From Peptostreptococcus porci (lineage in GTDB: Bacteria > Bacillota > Clostridia > Peptostreptococcales > Peptostreptococcaceae): a stretch of 64,000 bases of DNA. The notes beneath the pieces were generated by a model that saw nothing but the letters and a program-made list of their open reading frames with translations, did no database searches and was not told the DNA's origin. Where the stretch lies: NCBI RefSeq assembly GCF_009695815.1, contig NZ_VUNE01000001.1, positions 248,001 through 312,000 of the forward strand, in the 5' to 3' direction. Both the position numbers and the translations under genes were made by a program. Below, piece by piece: positions 36,214 through 45,424 of the stretch. Each line of letters opens with the position of its first letter. Within the stretch, counting starts at the first letter, position 1.

Positions 36214-37770
36214 ATGGAGCGACATATTGGTACATGGTGTAAAGAAAATGATTCAACTAAATCAGAAGTAGGAGAACTTTTGATTGATGGGAATCATTTG
36301 GAGTTTTATAGCCGATTTCATGGCCTTGTTTTTCCAGAAACCTTTATTGGAGAGGATGGTCAATTTCGATATAAAGTATTTGTAAATGGATACGCAAAAC
36401 CAGGACAAAACAGAATTCTAGACTATACTTCATCTCATAGAGTGTTTTATGTCCTGATGCAGAATTTTGATTTTTCAAAAGGAGCAGATATTTCCAAGGT
36501 AGAAGAGTTTTCATTTGCTATTCGAGAATTGACAGAATGGCTTGGTATTCAAACAGTTTTTTATTGTTGTACAGACCAAGATGAACCAGCTGCTGGTGAG
36601 GTGCATTTGGAGCCTATTGTTATTCATGAAACAGACCCGCAAATTGAACTGTATTTTGAATCGGAAACATATGAGAGTATATCATCACTTGAAGAAGACA
36701 TAGCAATTAAAATAAAAAAAGAACCTCGAATTCGCGTAACATATAATCAGCCAGCAAATATTCAGAGAATACAGAATGATATAGAGTGTATTATGCAATT
36801 CTTTGGATTGTTGATTGGTAAAGTATCCACAGCAGATAATATCCGGCTATCTATTGAAGGACAGAAACTTAAGAGCTGGTTGTATATTAACCATGATTAT
36901 TCCTATAATCTAATGAATCGAGATGTTATGGATAGGCCAAGGACGTACCATTATGTGCTTGGAGATAATTTGATTCTGTATTTTTCTAATTGGCGTAAAT
37001 TCTGTCTTGATGACCAGTTCACGTTGTTAAGGAGAATATATTTTTCTGTAAATGATAGAAAAGAGATATTTGCAGAGGAAATATTCGTCGAATACATGAG
37101 AATATTAGATGGATATCATACAAGAATATCTGGTGATGCAGAAACAGAAGAGAAATTAAAGAAAGCATTAAAGGCTGCATCAAAAGTTATTAAAACTCAG
37201 ATTTTTGAAGAAGATAACCGCCCAATTTTTGAAGAAGCGTTTCAAAGTGTGTTGCCAGATTGGAAGTATAATTCTTCAAATATGGGTGATATTTCTGGTT
37301 GGATAGCAGCCGGTTATTTGGAAAGAAAATCTTTATCTCATCGCTTAAAAGAGTTGGATAATCTGTACTTTGGTATTATTAGGAGTAACGCAGGAGACAT
37401 TGAACGTTTGGCGAGTAATACAGAGAAACGCAAGGATATGACGAATGAACAGATTGTTGAATTGTTCTACAGGAAACTTGGTGATACCAGAAATTATTAT
37501 TCTCATTATAAGAAGGACAAAACTGGCATATTGGATTTTTCACAAATGAATGATTCAATACGAGTCTTGAAAGCAATCATTATTTCTATTTTCCTATCTC
37601 ATATGGGTATAGAGAAAGACTTGATACGTAGAATTATCGAATTCGATAGCGGACTACATTTCCAGACACAGTTTTTGAGAAAACCAGAAGAACGACCTTT
37701 TCTTCACACGCAAGAATGGTTAAAAACTATCGAAAAAGAGTCTGTCGCACAACAGGATAGTGATGATTGA
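36214..37770 (+). CDS. ApeA-like HEPN anti-phage protein
   Basis: 518 residues. The N-terminal region (GTWCKENDS, EVGELLIDGNHLEFYSRF) resembles the ApeA N-terminal domain, a beta-rich sensor part. The C-terminal region carries the HEPN motif R-NYYS-H in KLGDTRNYYSHYKK (about residue 425), the R-x4-H active site of HEPN ribonucleases; IVELFYRKLG before it and the helices after fit HEPN. ApeA is a known single-gene abortive defence. GGAAGG precedes ATG. The XRE gene upstream likely controls it. Ends just before an rlmCD-like tail. Confidence 0.75.
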   Translation: MERHIGTWCKENDSTKSEVGELLIDGNHLEFYSRFHGLVFPETFIGEDGQFRYKVFVNGYAKPGQNRILDYTSSHRVFYVLMQNFDFSKGADISKVEEFSFAIRELTEWLGIQTVFYCCTDQDEPAAGEVHLEPIVIHETDPQIELYFESETYESISSLEEDIAIKIKKEPRIRVTYNQPANIQRIQNDIECIMQFFGLLIGKVSTADNIRLSIEGQKLKSWLYINHDYSYNLMNRDVMDRPRTYHYVLGDNLILYFSNWRKFCLDDQFTLLRRIYFSVNDRKEIFAEEIFVEYMRILDGYHTRISGDAETEEKLKKALKAASKVIKTQIFEEDNRPIFEEAFQSVLPDWKYNSSNMGDISGWIAAGYLERKSLSHRLKELDNLYFGIIRSNAGDIERLASNTEKRKDMTNEQIVELFYRKLGDTRNYYSHYKKDKTGILDFSQMNDSIRVLKAIIISIFLSHMGIEKDLIRRIIEFDSGLHFQTQFLRKPEERPFLHTQEWLKTIEKESVAQQDSDD

Positions 37771-37797
37771 TATATTCCCACAAACGAGAAAAATGCC

Positions 37798-37908
37798 TTT
37801 GATATGTTTGGTCGAACAGGGAAAGGCTAAAAAGTGGTATTTGACATTCATAAAGTCAACTCGTGCCATTGTGAGACGGTGGTATTGATGTCAAGAAAAG
37901 ATAAATAA
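37798..37908 (+). pseudogene. 3' tail of an rlmCD/rumA-type gene, copy T2
   Basis: Reads FDMFGRTGKG, stop, then KVVFDIHKVNSCHCETVVLMSRKDK in one frame, ending at TAA 37906-37908. It corresponds to the end of RlmCD proteins (DMFPxTxHVETVVLLSR). There is no methyltransferase body before it. The host gene at 14.2 kb ends DMFPHSVHVETVCLL. Similar tails are at 42.96 and 45.38 kb. Confidence 0.65.
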
Positions 37909-38066
37909 ATGCCAGAAAGTGGCGTATTTTCGGGCTTTTTCGGAAGTTGGGATTAGAAGCCTGACCTTCGAAATGGCTCGGTTGTATTCTGCGGAAACAT
38001 ATCTACTGTGAAAATGTGTGTCAGGTTGTGACCTCGGATTAGATAACGCAAATTGAGGCGGTGGAT
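37909..38066 (+). repeat. Conserved sequence after rlmCD tail, copy A
   Basis: Contains ATGCCAGAAAGTGG, GTATTTTCGGGCTTTTT and GAAACATATCTACTGTGAAAA. The region after the tail at 45424 shows the same words in the same order (GTATTTACGGGCTTTTT, GAAACATATCTACTGTAAAAA). No gene on either strand is convincing. GGATTAGATG repeats lead into the next gene. Confidence 0.6.
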
Positions 38067-38069
38067 TAG

Positions 38070-39053
38070 ATGTCAGGCATTTTGGGCAGATTTTTGAAAA
38101 CCGAAAAAGCTGACAACAAATCCGGCAACTCGATAGTAAAGGCATTTTCGGGCAGTGGAATAGATGTTAAGGGAGGCAGAACTTGCGTGGGACAAATATT
38201 TGATTTTAGTGAAATTGAAAAAAGTGAAACGGCAATTAAAAAAACGTGGTCAGAATTTCGAGATGCTTTAGCAAAGAGAATGTTTTCTTTTGATGAAGTG
38301 GAAAAAGCAAAGGGCTATACTTTTTTGAAGGTTTATGATGATTTGTTTCATCAACATTCAGGAATTGACCACAAAACGATAACGATAAGAGATTTGAATG
38401 GGTTGCTTATTGGTAGAGGAACTATCTTGGATGAACATGAAGTTCTGGATTATGAACGTTTTATTCCTAAAAAGATGTTTATCAAAAAGGATAGCAGATT
38501 TAGTCCTGCGGGAGTAGAATGGCTTTATTTAGCACTGGGAAATGAAACTGATATACATGAATGCTCTTAGGCAGAATGTAGAGCAGAAGATGGAAACAGA
38601 TTTGGATTTTGCCATTTTTCTTTTGAGAATAGTTCTTTGGATTTAAAACTGGTTGATTTGACAATTGCTGATGATATTTCATATAAAGAGCTGAATTTTC
38701 GTTTGGAGGAATATGGACAAAAGCAAGTTAAAAAAGGGATAAAAGCTGCAAAGGCCCTCGGTTTTATTCCAAAACATAATGTAAGCGAAGATGAGTTTAA
38801 AAAACTCTTTACGCAATGGGGAGTTTATACATACACAAAATTACTCTCAGAGCAGATATTTGTACCTATAAGTGACACAGATGATAAAACCTTAATGTAC
38901 GCTCCTTTTCAGACAATGGCTCAGTACTATATTTCTTTGGGATACTCAGGCATTGTTTATGGTAGTACGGTCTCTAAAGTTGGAAAGAATATTGTGTTAT
39001 TTGATAAAACAATTGCTTGTCCAGATGGTGATATAGAGGACTATAGAATTTAA
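38070..39053 (+). pseudogene. RES-domain toxin, interrupted by an amber codon
   Basis: One frame broken by TAG 38568-38570. Before it, DSRFSPAGVEWLYLALGNETDIHEC; after it, GNRFGFCHFSFEN and, near the end, YAPFQTMAQYYISLGYSGIVYGSTVSKVGKNIVLFD in pieces: the RES fold, an NAD+-degrading toxin usually held by an Xre antitoxin. About 327 codons, so an N-terminal extra domain of about 130 residues is present. The ATG at 38070 follows a stop directly; a GTG at 38187 with GGGAGG before it is the better start if the leader is compared with that at 45.6 kb. No Xre gene is adjacent; the next gene is the partner candidate. Confidence 0.7.
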
Positions 39054-39098
39054 TAATTCGCATAAATTACAAGACCTATTACAGAGGAGGCTTTAAAT

Positions 39099-39746
39099 AT
39101 GGACGATAATGTAATACATATTCCACCAGAAGATATAGAGATTATTGATGCTTCTGAGTACAGTGAGGATTTAACAGAATACTTTAATGATATGCCGGAG
39201 GTGGCTCGACCACTCGTGAAAGGAGCGAAAGAGGCATTTTCAAAGATAGAACAGATGCTTTATTCTGCTCCAGCATTTATTAATCTTGTGAAGGCAAGTG
39301 TTCCAGAACAAGATTTTCAGGCTATTCTTACTGACGATCAGAAGGCAAAAATTGCAAGTGGTGCATTAAAATTGATGACAAAGAAAGATGGTTCATTGAT
39401 GGTAAATCTTGTGAATCCTGAAACCAACAAGATTGTATCAACAATATCTCTTCAAAATGTTAATCTTTCACCAGCACTATCACAGGCAATGACGAGCTAT
39501 GCATCCCAGATGCAAATGGCACAAATCGCTGAGCAAATTCAAGTGGTTCAATTGGCAATCGAAGAAGTGCGTCAGGGACAAGAATATGATAGGTTGGCAA
39601 TGGCATATAGTTGCCAGCAGAAATTAATCCAAGCTATGGAAATAAAAAATCCTGAGTTGAAAGCGATGGCTTTACTTCAAATTGCATCAGATGCAGAAGA
39701 CAGTAGAAATGTAATGTGCTATAACATATGTTACACAAATGAATAA
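39099..39746 (+). CDS. Coiled-coil partner of the RES gene, C-terminus cut by an IS
   Basis: 215 residues of unknown function. Acidic start (EDIEIIDASEYSEDL), then a helical part and a coiled-coil-like stretch QMQMAQIAEQIQVVQLAIEEVRQGQEYDRL (in two blocks). The last ten codons come from the end of the IS481-like element, so the original C-terminus is lost. GAGGAGG precedes the ATG. Its leader (AAATTACAAGACCTATTACAG) matches that of the gene at 48527 (AAATTACAAAGCCTATTATAG), and both have the same I-x-QI-helix pattern, so they are probably distant relatives in equivalent places. Confidence 0.6.
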   Translation: MDDNVIHIPPEDIEIIDASEYSEDLTEYFNDMPEVARPLVKGAKEAFSKIEQMLYSAPAFINLVKASVPEQDFQAILTDDQKAKIASGALKLMTKKDGSLMVNLVNPETNKIVSTISLQNVNLSPALSQAMTSYASQMQMAQIAEQIQVVQLAIEEVRQGQEYDRLAMAYSCQQKLIQAMEIKNPELKAMALLQIASDAEDSRNVMCYNICYTNE

Positions 39747-39810
39747 AAAAAGAGAGGAACTCTGATACAATGGTAATAAGTACAAAACCAAAATGTAAAG
39801 GAGTCCTCTC

Positions 39811-40740
39811 ATGTCTATTATAACAGAAGAAATGCGTTACCGTCAAAAATTATGTGAATATGCTAAAAAATATGGAGTTACAAAAGCCGCAAGGCGCTAT
39901 CATACAAATCGTCAATTTGTGTACAGGCAACTTAAAAAATATGATGGAACTGTAAGAAGTCTAGCTTTGAGGTCAAGAAGACCAAAAAACAGCCCCAAAG
40001 CACATACAGAGGAAGAACTGACACTAATAAAAAAAATGTTAAAACGTAATGGAGTATATGGTCTAGCTGAAGTTTACGTTAGATGCTGTAAAAAAGGATA
40101 TACTAGAAGCTTCTCAAGTATGTGTAGGCAAATTAGAACAAGAGGGTATAAAGAAGCAGAAATACGTCGAAAAAGCTATACAAGATACGATAAAATAGAT
40201 GGGAAGTATCCAGGAGATAAAGTTCAAGTAGACATAAAATATGTTCCTGACGATTGTATAAAATTTCCTGCATATGGATATAAATACTATCAAATCACAG
40301 GTATAGATGAATACAGTAGAAAAAGAGTTTTGAAGATTGTAAAAGAAAAAAGCACTCATGAAACAAAAAAATATCTAAATGATTTAGAAAGATTAATGGG
40401 CTTTCCAATCCATATTGTTCAGGTAGATAACGGCTGCGAATTTGTTAATGACGTTGATAAAACAAGTAAAGAAAGTGCATTTGAGAAGGCTGCATATGAA
40501 CTTGGTATTACAATAAAAAGAACAAGACCATATTCACCATGGCAAAACGGAAAAGTTGAAAGAAGTCATAGAGAAGATGGAAAAATTCTATATAAGCGAA
40601 AAATATTTACTAGCGAAAAAGAATTGATAAAACAGGTGGAAAAGCATGAGAAAAGATATAATAGTACAGCAAAAACAAGTTTAAAATTTAAAAGTCCAAA
40701 TGAAGTTGTAAAAGAGTATTTCCAAAATACATCTTGCTAG
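39811..40740 (+). CDS. IS481-like DDE transposase
   Basis: 309 residues. An N-terminal helix-turn-helix (YAKKYGVTKAARRYHTNRQFVYRQLKKY, in pieces) precedes an rve integrase core: VQVDIKYVPD (first Asp), VQVDNGCEFVND (second Asp) and a final Glu in WQNGKVERSHREDGK. Single ORF as in IS481. GGAGTCCTCTC before the ATG provides the binding site. It looks intact. A strong hairpin follows the stop. Confidence 0.88.
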   Translation: MSIITEEMRYRQKLCEYAKKYGVTKAARRYHTNRQFVYRQLKKYDGTVRSLALRSRRPKNSPKAHTEEELTLIKKMLKRNGVYGLAEVYVRCCKKGYTRSFSSMCRQIRTRGYKEAEIRRKSYTRYDKIDGKYPGDKVQVDIKYVPDDCIKFPAYGYKYYQITGIDEYSRKRVLKIVKEKSTHETKKYLNDLERLMGFPIHIVQVDNGCEFVNDVDKTSKESAFEKAAYELGITIKRTRPYSPWQNGKVERSHREDGKILYKRKIFTSEKELIKQVEKHEKRYNSTAKTSLKFKSPNEVVKEYFQNTSC

Positions 40741-40761
40741 TATAAAAATTAAAATGAATCA

Positions 40762-40795
40762 AAGTCAAGGTACGCACAGCTCTTCTCCTTGACTT
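40762..40795. terminator. Hairpin after the transposase gene
   Basis: AAGTCAAGG (40762-40770)/CCTTGACTT (40787-40795), perfect 9 bases; outer bases AAAAATTAAA (40744) and TTTAATTTTT (40803) also pair. Blocks transcription in and out of the IS. Confidence 0.6.
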
Positions 40796-40895
40796 CGAAT
40801 CCTTTAATTTTTAGATTGAAGATGTAAATTTGGAAAAACTTTCTTATTAGTGTAACATATGTGTTTACAACTAAGACGGCGAGGTGTTTTTGTTG

Positions 40896-40925
40896 TTGTA
40901 GAGATATTGACTTAGCTGTTATAAT
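40896..40925 (+). promoter_or_regulatory. Extended -10 promoter for XRE gene 2
   Basis: TTGTAG (40896-40901), 18-base spacer and TGT-TATAAT (hexamer 40920-40925), the same TGTTATAAT box as in front of XRE gene 1. An AGGAT/ATCCT inverted repeat lies between it and the ATG. Confidence 0.55.
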
Positions 40926-40972
40926 GTATCTATTAAGGATAATTTTGTACATCCTATTGGAAGGTGAATTCT

Positions 40973-41188
40973 ATGGTAAAGAATAATATTGAAGTGGATG
41001 TAAAAGTGAAATGCATTGAAGCCGGAAAGACGCAGGTGCAGCTTGCAGAAGAGATTGGCACTACTAGCCAGTATGTTAACCGGATCATTAAGAAAAAAGA
41101 TGGGGTTGTTAATAAAACCTTTGTACAGATGATGGAAAAGCTAGGTTATGATATTGAGCTAACCTATGTGAAGAGAAAGGAATGCTAA
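40973..41188 (+). CDS. XRE-family regulator 2 (DUF262 cassette)
   Basis: 71 residues, close paralogue of the protein at 35842: KNNIEVDVKVKCIEAGKTQ, QLAEEIGTTSQYVNRIIKK, GVVNKTFVQMMEKLGYDIEL. ATG 40973 follows GGAAGG; a GTG at 40964 overlaps the site. It precedes the DUF262 gene by 13 bases, so it is its likely regulator. The shared regulator with unlike downstream genes shows cassette exchange. Confidence 0.9.
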   Translation: MVKNNIEVDVKVKCIEAGKTQVQLAEEIGTTSQYVNRIIKKKDGVVNKTFVQMMEKLGYDIELTYVKRKEC

Positions 41189-41201
41189 GGAGGATAATAT
41201 T

Positions 41202-42956
41202 ATGGCATATGAGACACCATTAACAATAGCTGAGGTAATGAAGGACATTACTGCAAATAAATATATTTTACCTTCTATTCAGCGTGAATATGTTTGGGAT
41301 ACCGAGCAGATTGAAGCTTTGTTTGATTCTCTTATGAGGGACTATCCGATAGGGACATTCCTTTTCTGGGAGATTAATAAGGAATATGTAAACGACTATG
41401 ACTTTTATGGATTTATTAGAAATTATCATGAGTATAAAGGTGTACATAATAAGAAAGTCGATTTAAAAGGTTTGGATGGCGTGACAGCTGTTCTTGATGG
41501 ACAGCAACGTCTCACCTCAATTTATATAGGGCTTAAGGGAACCTATGCCTATAAACTTAAATATATGGCAAAGAAAAATCAGGAGGCATACCCAACTAGG
41601 AAATTATACTTAAACTTACTATCAAATTCTACGGACAGTAGTAACGAGTATGAGTTCAAATTTCTTACAAATAAAGAAGTGCAAAATGATGAAAATACAT
41701 ACTGGTTCGAAGTCGGTGAAATCCTTAATATGAAACAAGATGGTGACGTTGCGATGTTTGTTACTAAAAATATAGGTTTTTCAAAGGAGTTTAAGTATAC
41801 TGAAGAACAGACAATATTCGCTATTAATGCTCTGTCTAAGCTATATAACATTATTAATAAGGTTGGCACGATTAGTTATTATAGAGAGAAGACGGTAGAA
41901 CTCGATAAAGTTCTAAATATATTTATTAGAGTCAACAGTGGAGGGACACCTCTAAGTTACTCTGACTTGCTTCTATCCATAGCTTCTGCACAGTGGGAAA
42001 ACCATGATGCGAGAGAAGAAATTATTGAGTTTGTTGATGATGTAAATGCAGTAGGAGCAGGATTTAAAATCAATAAAGATTTTGTGCTGAAGACGGCGTT
42101 GGTTCTTAGTGATTTTACGGATATTGCTTTTAAGGTGGACAATTTTAACAAACAAAACATGATTAAAATTGAAAACAATTGGGATAATATAAAGAAAGCT
42201 ATTAAACAGGCGGTTCTTTTGGTTTCATCATTTGGTTATTCAGGTGAAACACTAACATCAAATAATGCGCTGATTCCAATTGCATATTACCTTTTTATTA
42301 ATGGTATGCCGGATAACTTTGTTGATTCAGGGGCAAACAAGAATAATAAAGATAAAATAAAGAAGTGGCTTATACGTTCTCTGTTAAAGAAGACATTCAG
42401 TGGACAACCAGATAATGTGATTAGACCAATTCGTGAGATTTTAAAAGCAAACGGAACAAATGAGTTTCCATTAGACAGTATCATCGACAAGTTTAAAGGT
42501 ACAAATAAATCCATACAGTTTACGGATGAAGATATTGAGGAGTTCCTTTTGAAACTTAAATATGGAAAGAGTGACACACTTTCAACTCTCATGTTGCTAT
42601 ATCCATCACTAGATTTCAGTAATAAATTCCATGAAGATCATATGTATCCGAAGAGCAAATTTACAAAAACTTATCTCCGAAAGCAGGGTGTTCCTGAGGA
42701 ACAATTAGATTGGTACATTGCAACGGTTAATGATATAAGTAACCTTCAGCTTCTTGCTGCACAGCTTAATGAAGAGAAGCTTGCTACTGATTTTGATGAG
42801 TGGTTTAACGAACAACATCCTACAGATACAGATAAGATTCAGTATAGGACTGTGAATTATCTGCCAGATATGGAGTATTCATATGAAAATTATCCAAAGT
42901 TTATAGAGGATAGAAAAGCACTTTTAAAAAAACAGTTAAGTGCAGTTCTGCTTTAG
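41202..42956 (+). CDS. DUF262/DUF1524 protein, GmrSD-like type IV restriction
   Basis: 584 residues. The N-terminal DUF262 part has the ParB-like nucleotide-binding motifs PSIQREYVWDTEQIEALFDSL, YPIGTFLFWE and AVLDGQQRLTSIY; the C-terminal part is DUF1524-like (HNH): EDHMYPKSKF, then NDISNLQLLAAQLNEEK. This is the single-chain form of GmrS-GmrD, which attack phage DNA with modified (for example glucosylated) cytosine. GGAGG precedes ATG. Appears intact. An rlmCD-like tail gene follows 6 bases later. Confidence 0.85.
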   Translation: MAYETPLTIAEVMKDITANKYILPSIQREYVWDTEQIEALFDSLMRDYPIGTFLFWEINKEYVNDYDFYGFIRNYHEYKGVHNKKVDLKGLDGVTAVLDGQQRLTSIYIGLKGTYAYKLKYMAKKNQEAYPTRKLYLNLLSNSTDSSNEYEFKFLTNKEVQNDENTYWFEVGEILNMKQDGDVAMFVTKNIGFSKEFKYTEEQTIFAINALSKLYNIINKVGTISYYREKTVELDKVLNIFIRVNSGGTPLSYSDLLLSIASAQWENHDAREEIIEFVDDVNAVGAGFKINKDFVLKTALVLSDFTDIAFKVDNFNKQNMIKIENNWDNIKKAIKQAVLLVSSFGYSGETLTSNNALIPIAYYLFINGMPDNFVDSGANKNNKDKIKKWLIRSLLKKTFSGQPDNVIRPIREILKANGTNEFPLDSIIDKFKGTNKSIQFTDEDIEEFLLKLKYGKSDTLSTLMLLYPSLDFSNKFHEDHMYPKSKFTKTYLRKQGVPEEQLDWYIATVNDISNLQLLAAQLNEEKLATDFDEWFNEQHPTDTDKIQYRTVNYLPDMEYSYENYPKFIEDRKALLKKQLSAVLL

Positions 42957-42962
42957 GATAAT

Positions 42963-43364
42963 ATGGGTTGTTATACTAATAAATGTGATATGTTCCCAAG
43001 AACTATTAAATCAACAGAATGTGCCAATGTAAGCTATGGTATCAGCTCGTGCCATGTTGAGACAATTGTGTTGCTTTCCAAACTAGATTTAAAGAAATAT
43101 ATTAGTCTGGAACTTCCGATGGATGATATGGACTTAACAAGTGCTGAGAGTAAGGCTACCTATAAGCAAATTCAAAATTATGTTTTAGAAAAATATGGAT
43201 TTAAGGTATCTAATTTGTATATAGCACAAGTAAAAGAAAAGTATGGAATTAAAGAAAGAGAAAATTATAACAAACGTAAAAATAATGACTCGAAGCAACC
43301 GATTTGCCCAATAGAAAAAGAAGAAGCAATAAAAGATGCATTTAGGTATTTTCAGATGATTTGA
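42963..43364 (+). pseudogene. rlmCD-type 3' tail with C-terminal extension, copy T3
   Basis: 133 codons open throughout. KCDMFPRT and SSCHVETIVLLSK match the end of RlmCD proteins; about 90 further residues follow (LDLKKYISLELPMDDMDL, ESKATYKQIQNYVLEKYGF, AQVKEKYGIKERENYN, and a CPIEKEEAI stretch) which I know as a recurrent extension attached to such tails in gut Firmicutes. The methyltransferase body is absent. Whether it is translated as a small protein is open. It connects the DUF262 gene with the HEPN gene; the stop overlaps the latter's upstream region. Confidence 0.6.
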
Positions 43365-43381
43365 GAAAGGTTGATATAGTT

Positions 43382-45319
43382 ATGGATACAAAGGATGGTT
43401 TAAGAGTAAAATACTATTCTACAAATGATTTAAGCTGCGGATTTTATTTGAAGAGAATTGAAGATGTTGTTTGTGATTCTGTGATTGAGAAAAAAAGAGT
43501 CGATATTAACGAAATTATTGAATTATATAATATACAACAGTTTTTTCAAAATAGAATCTATTCTATACATTGGACAAAACAACAGTTGAAAGATTATAGT
43601 GAAATTGTAAGTAACTTTTCAAAAGCAATAGGTATATTTTTTTCGAAAATTAATATAGATAAAATAGAAAGTATGTTTGATGCTATCTATTATGATTATA
43701 GAGATGACTTTTGGAAACTTATAGAAAAGTATAAGGTTTATGAAAAAATTTCAGTCGAGCAATTTAGAAATATAACTTTGAATAAACATTTTCTCTTAAA
43801 GGATGTTTTGAAGTGTAAAAATCTAGTTAAAAAGTTTTCAGGTGAAATAGTTACATATATGGAAAAAAATCCATTTTGCGCTGAAATTATGTTGAGTTAC
43901 TACTTGGAAAAGCATGACAGAAATATAGAATCTTTATATTTTCCAGTTGAACTATCAAACGAAAAGAAAACATTAATATTAGATAAGTACATAACAAGTA
44001 ACTCACCTAACACTAATTATCTAAAACTAGTTTTTGAATCAAATAGTACAAATAACCTGTGTTTGACAGATAGATTAAAGCTAAAAGCAAAAAGAAAATA
44101 TGATGAAGAGATTGAGACTTTATTCAAAGAAAGAACTGGATTTGAATATGGTGTACAGGTTTCTTTCTCTAATAAGATAGATGAAGAATTTAAATTTGAA
44201 ACAGATAATAAGAGAATTCTATCGGTTTTGTACAGTGCAAAATGGATAAAAGAAAATTTGGATTATCCAACATTATTAAATAATTTTATTTATTTATTTG
44301 GATATACAGATATGCAATGTAGATCTCTTCATGTTTCTAGGAAATCTCAAATGAGTGTTATAGAAAAAAATTTAGGGATTAAAGGAAGAAAAGAATATAC
44401 TACTGGAATTGTATTTCAACAAATTCAGATGTTAGCAGAACTTCAAACGATTGGATATTGTAATGAATTAGAAAAGTATAATATATATTTGGAAGACATT
44501 ATCGAATGGTTTTTTTGTGATTATTTAGAAGAAGAATTTAGTGTAAAAGGCTTTAGTTTTAATAAATCTTCACGTTCTGTATCATATCTTGAAAAATGTA
44601 GGAATATTGCTGCTGAATTTGATAATCTTTTAAAGAGATTTAAAATTTATTGCGAAGACGTAGAAATTGATGATGAATTATTACATATATCAACAGAGCA
44701 TATATTTATTAAAGATATACCAAGTATGGTAAGTAATAAATATATTTATCCATATGGAAATGATTATCAAACGATAAGTAATTTATTATTTTCGGATCAA
44801 TCAATAATTCATTACCTCCCTAAATTACCAAATAATTATGATTCATTTTATTGTTTATTAGGAAAAGAAAATGTCTATTATGATATGTTTGAAGATTATC
44901 AAATACCTAGCATTGACTGGTTAATTGAACATAATATTATAAAAATTGATGACAAAAAAAGAATAATACCAGATTTGGGAAAGATATTGATACTAAATGA
45001 GTTATACCAACATGATGTAGTATGTTTTAGCTATATGAAAAAGTATCAATCTGTTATTCTGGAATTAAATAAAATGGGATTGGTGGAGTTTTCTTCATCA
45101 TTATTTTCGAGACCAGAACAGGATTATTATAATTATCTATTTAATAAGTCCGAATTTGACAATGGATTAGATATTCGTAATAGATATACACATGGTACGC
45201 AAATAGTAGATGAAAACAAAAATAAACAGGATTATTTTATTTTTCTCCGAATTATGATTCTTATAGTTATAAAGATAAACGAAGAATTTTGCTTAAAGTA
45301 TCCTAAAAAGAAAGATTGA
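43382..45319 (+). CDS. Large unknown protein with C-terminal HEPN motif
   Basis: 645 residues of low G+C, Lys/Asn/Ile-rich composition. The body is not recognised. At about residue 605 the sequence NGLDIRNRYTHGTQIVD contains R-NRYT-H, the R-x4-H motif of HEPN ribonucleases, followed by a hydrophobic helix (FLRIMILIVIKINEE) as in HEPN folds. ATG 43382 has GAAAGG about 10 bases upstream; a TTG at 43361 overlaps the tail gene. By its place among ApeA, GmrSD and RES genes it is a likely defence effector with a large N-terminal sensor. Confidence 0.6.
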   Translation: MDTKDGLRVKYYSTNDLSCGFYLKRIEDVVCDSVIEKKRVDINEIIELYNIQQFFQNRIYSIHWTKQQLKDYSEIVSNFSKAIGIFFSKINIDKIESMFDAIYYDYRDDFWKLIEKYKVYEKISVEQFRNITLNKHFLLKDVLKCKNLVKKFSGEIVTYMEKNPFCAEIMLSYYLEKHDRNIESLYFPVELSNEKKTLILDKYITSNSPNTNYLKLVFESNSTNNLCLTDRLKLKAKRKYDEEIETLFKERTGFEYGVQVSFSNKIDEEFKFETDNKRILSVLYSAKWIKENLDYPTLLNNFIYLFGYTDMQCRSLHVSRKSQMSVIEKNLGIKGRKEYTTGIVFQQIQMLAELQTIGYCNELEKYNIYLEDIIEWFFCDYLEEEFSVKGFSFNKSSRSVSYLEKCRNIAAEFDNLLKRFKIYCEDVEIDDELLHISTEHIFIKDIPSMVSNKYIYPYGNDYQTISNLLFSDQSIIHYLPKLPNNYDSFYCLLGKENVYYDMFEDYQIPSIDWLIEHNIIKIDDKKRIIPDLGKILILNELYQHDVVCFSYMKKYQSVILELNKMGLVEFSSSLFSRPEQDYYNYLFNKSEFDNGLDIRNRYTHGTQIVDENKNKQDYFIFLRIMILIVIKINEEFCLKYPKKKD

Positions 45320-45382
45320 TAATTAAATTGAATTTTAACAGTTTTTATGTATTATTGTAGGATAAGTTTGGACAATGATGAG

Positions 45383-45424
45383 CAAGTTGAGTGCGTAGTA
45401 TTGATGTCTATGAAAGACAAATAA
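45383..45424 (+). pseudogene. rlmCD-type 3' tail, copy T4
   Basis: QVECVVLMSMKDK then TAA. Same end as copy T2 (CETVVLMSRKDK), only 14 codons preserved. It is placed between the HEPN gene and the next cassette. Confidence 0.55.

Larger units (their letters stand above)
39724..40862. mobile_element. IS481-like insertion sequence
   Basis: About 1.14 kb, with one transposase gene and terminal inverted repeats: ACATATGTTACAC (39724-39736) and its complement GTGTAACATATGT (40850-40862). The core termini may be TGTTACAC (39729) and GTGTAACA (to 40857). A target duplication is not evident. It truncates the gene at 39099 and lies against the XRE cassette 2. Confidence 0.75.

Noticed and set aside
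37379-37576. Minus-strand ORFs inside ApeA and many similar ones inside dnaE, pyk and hsdR
   Set aside because: Shadows of strongly coding plus-strand genes; no independent support.
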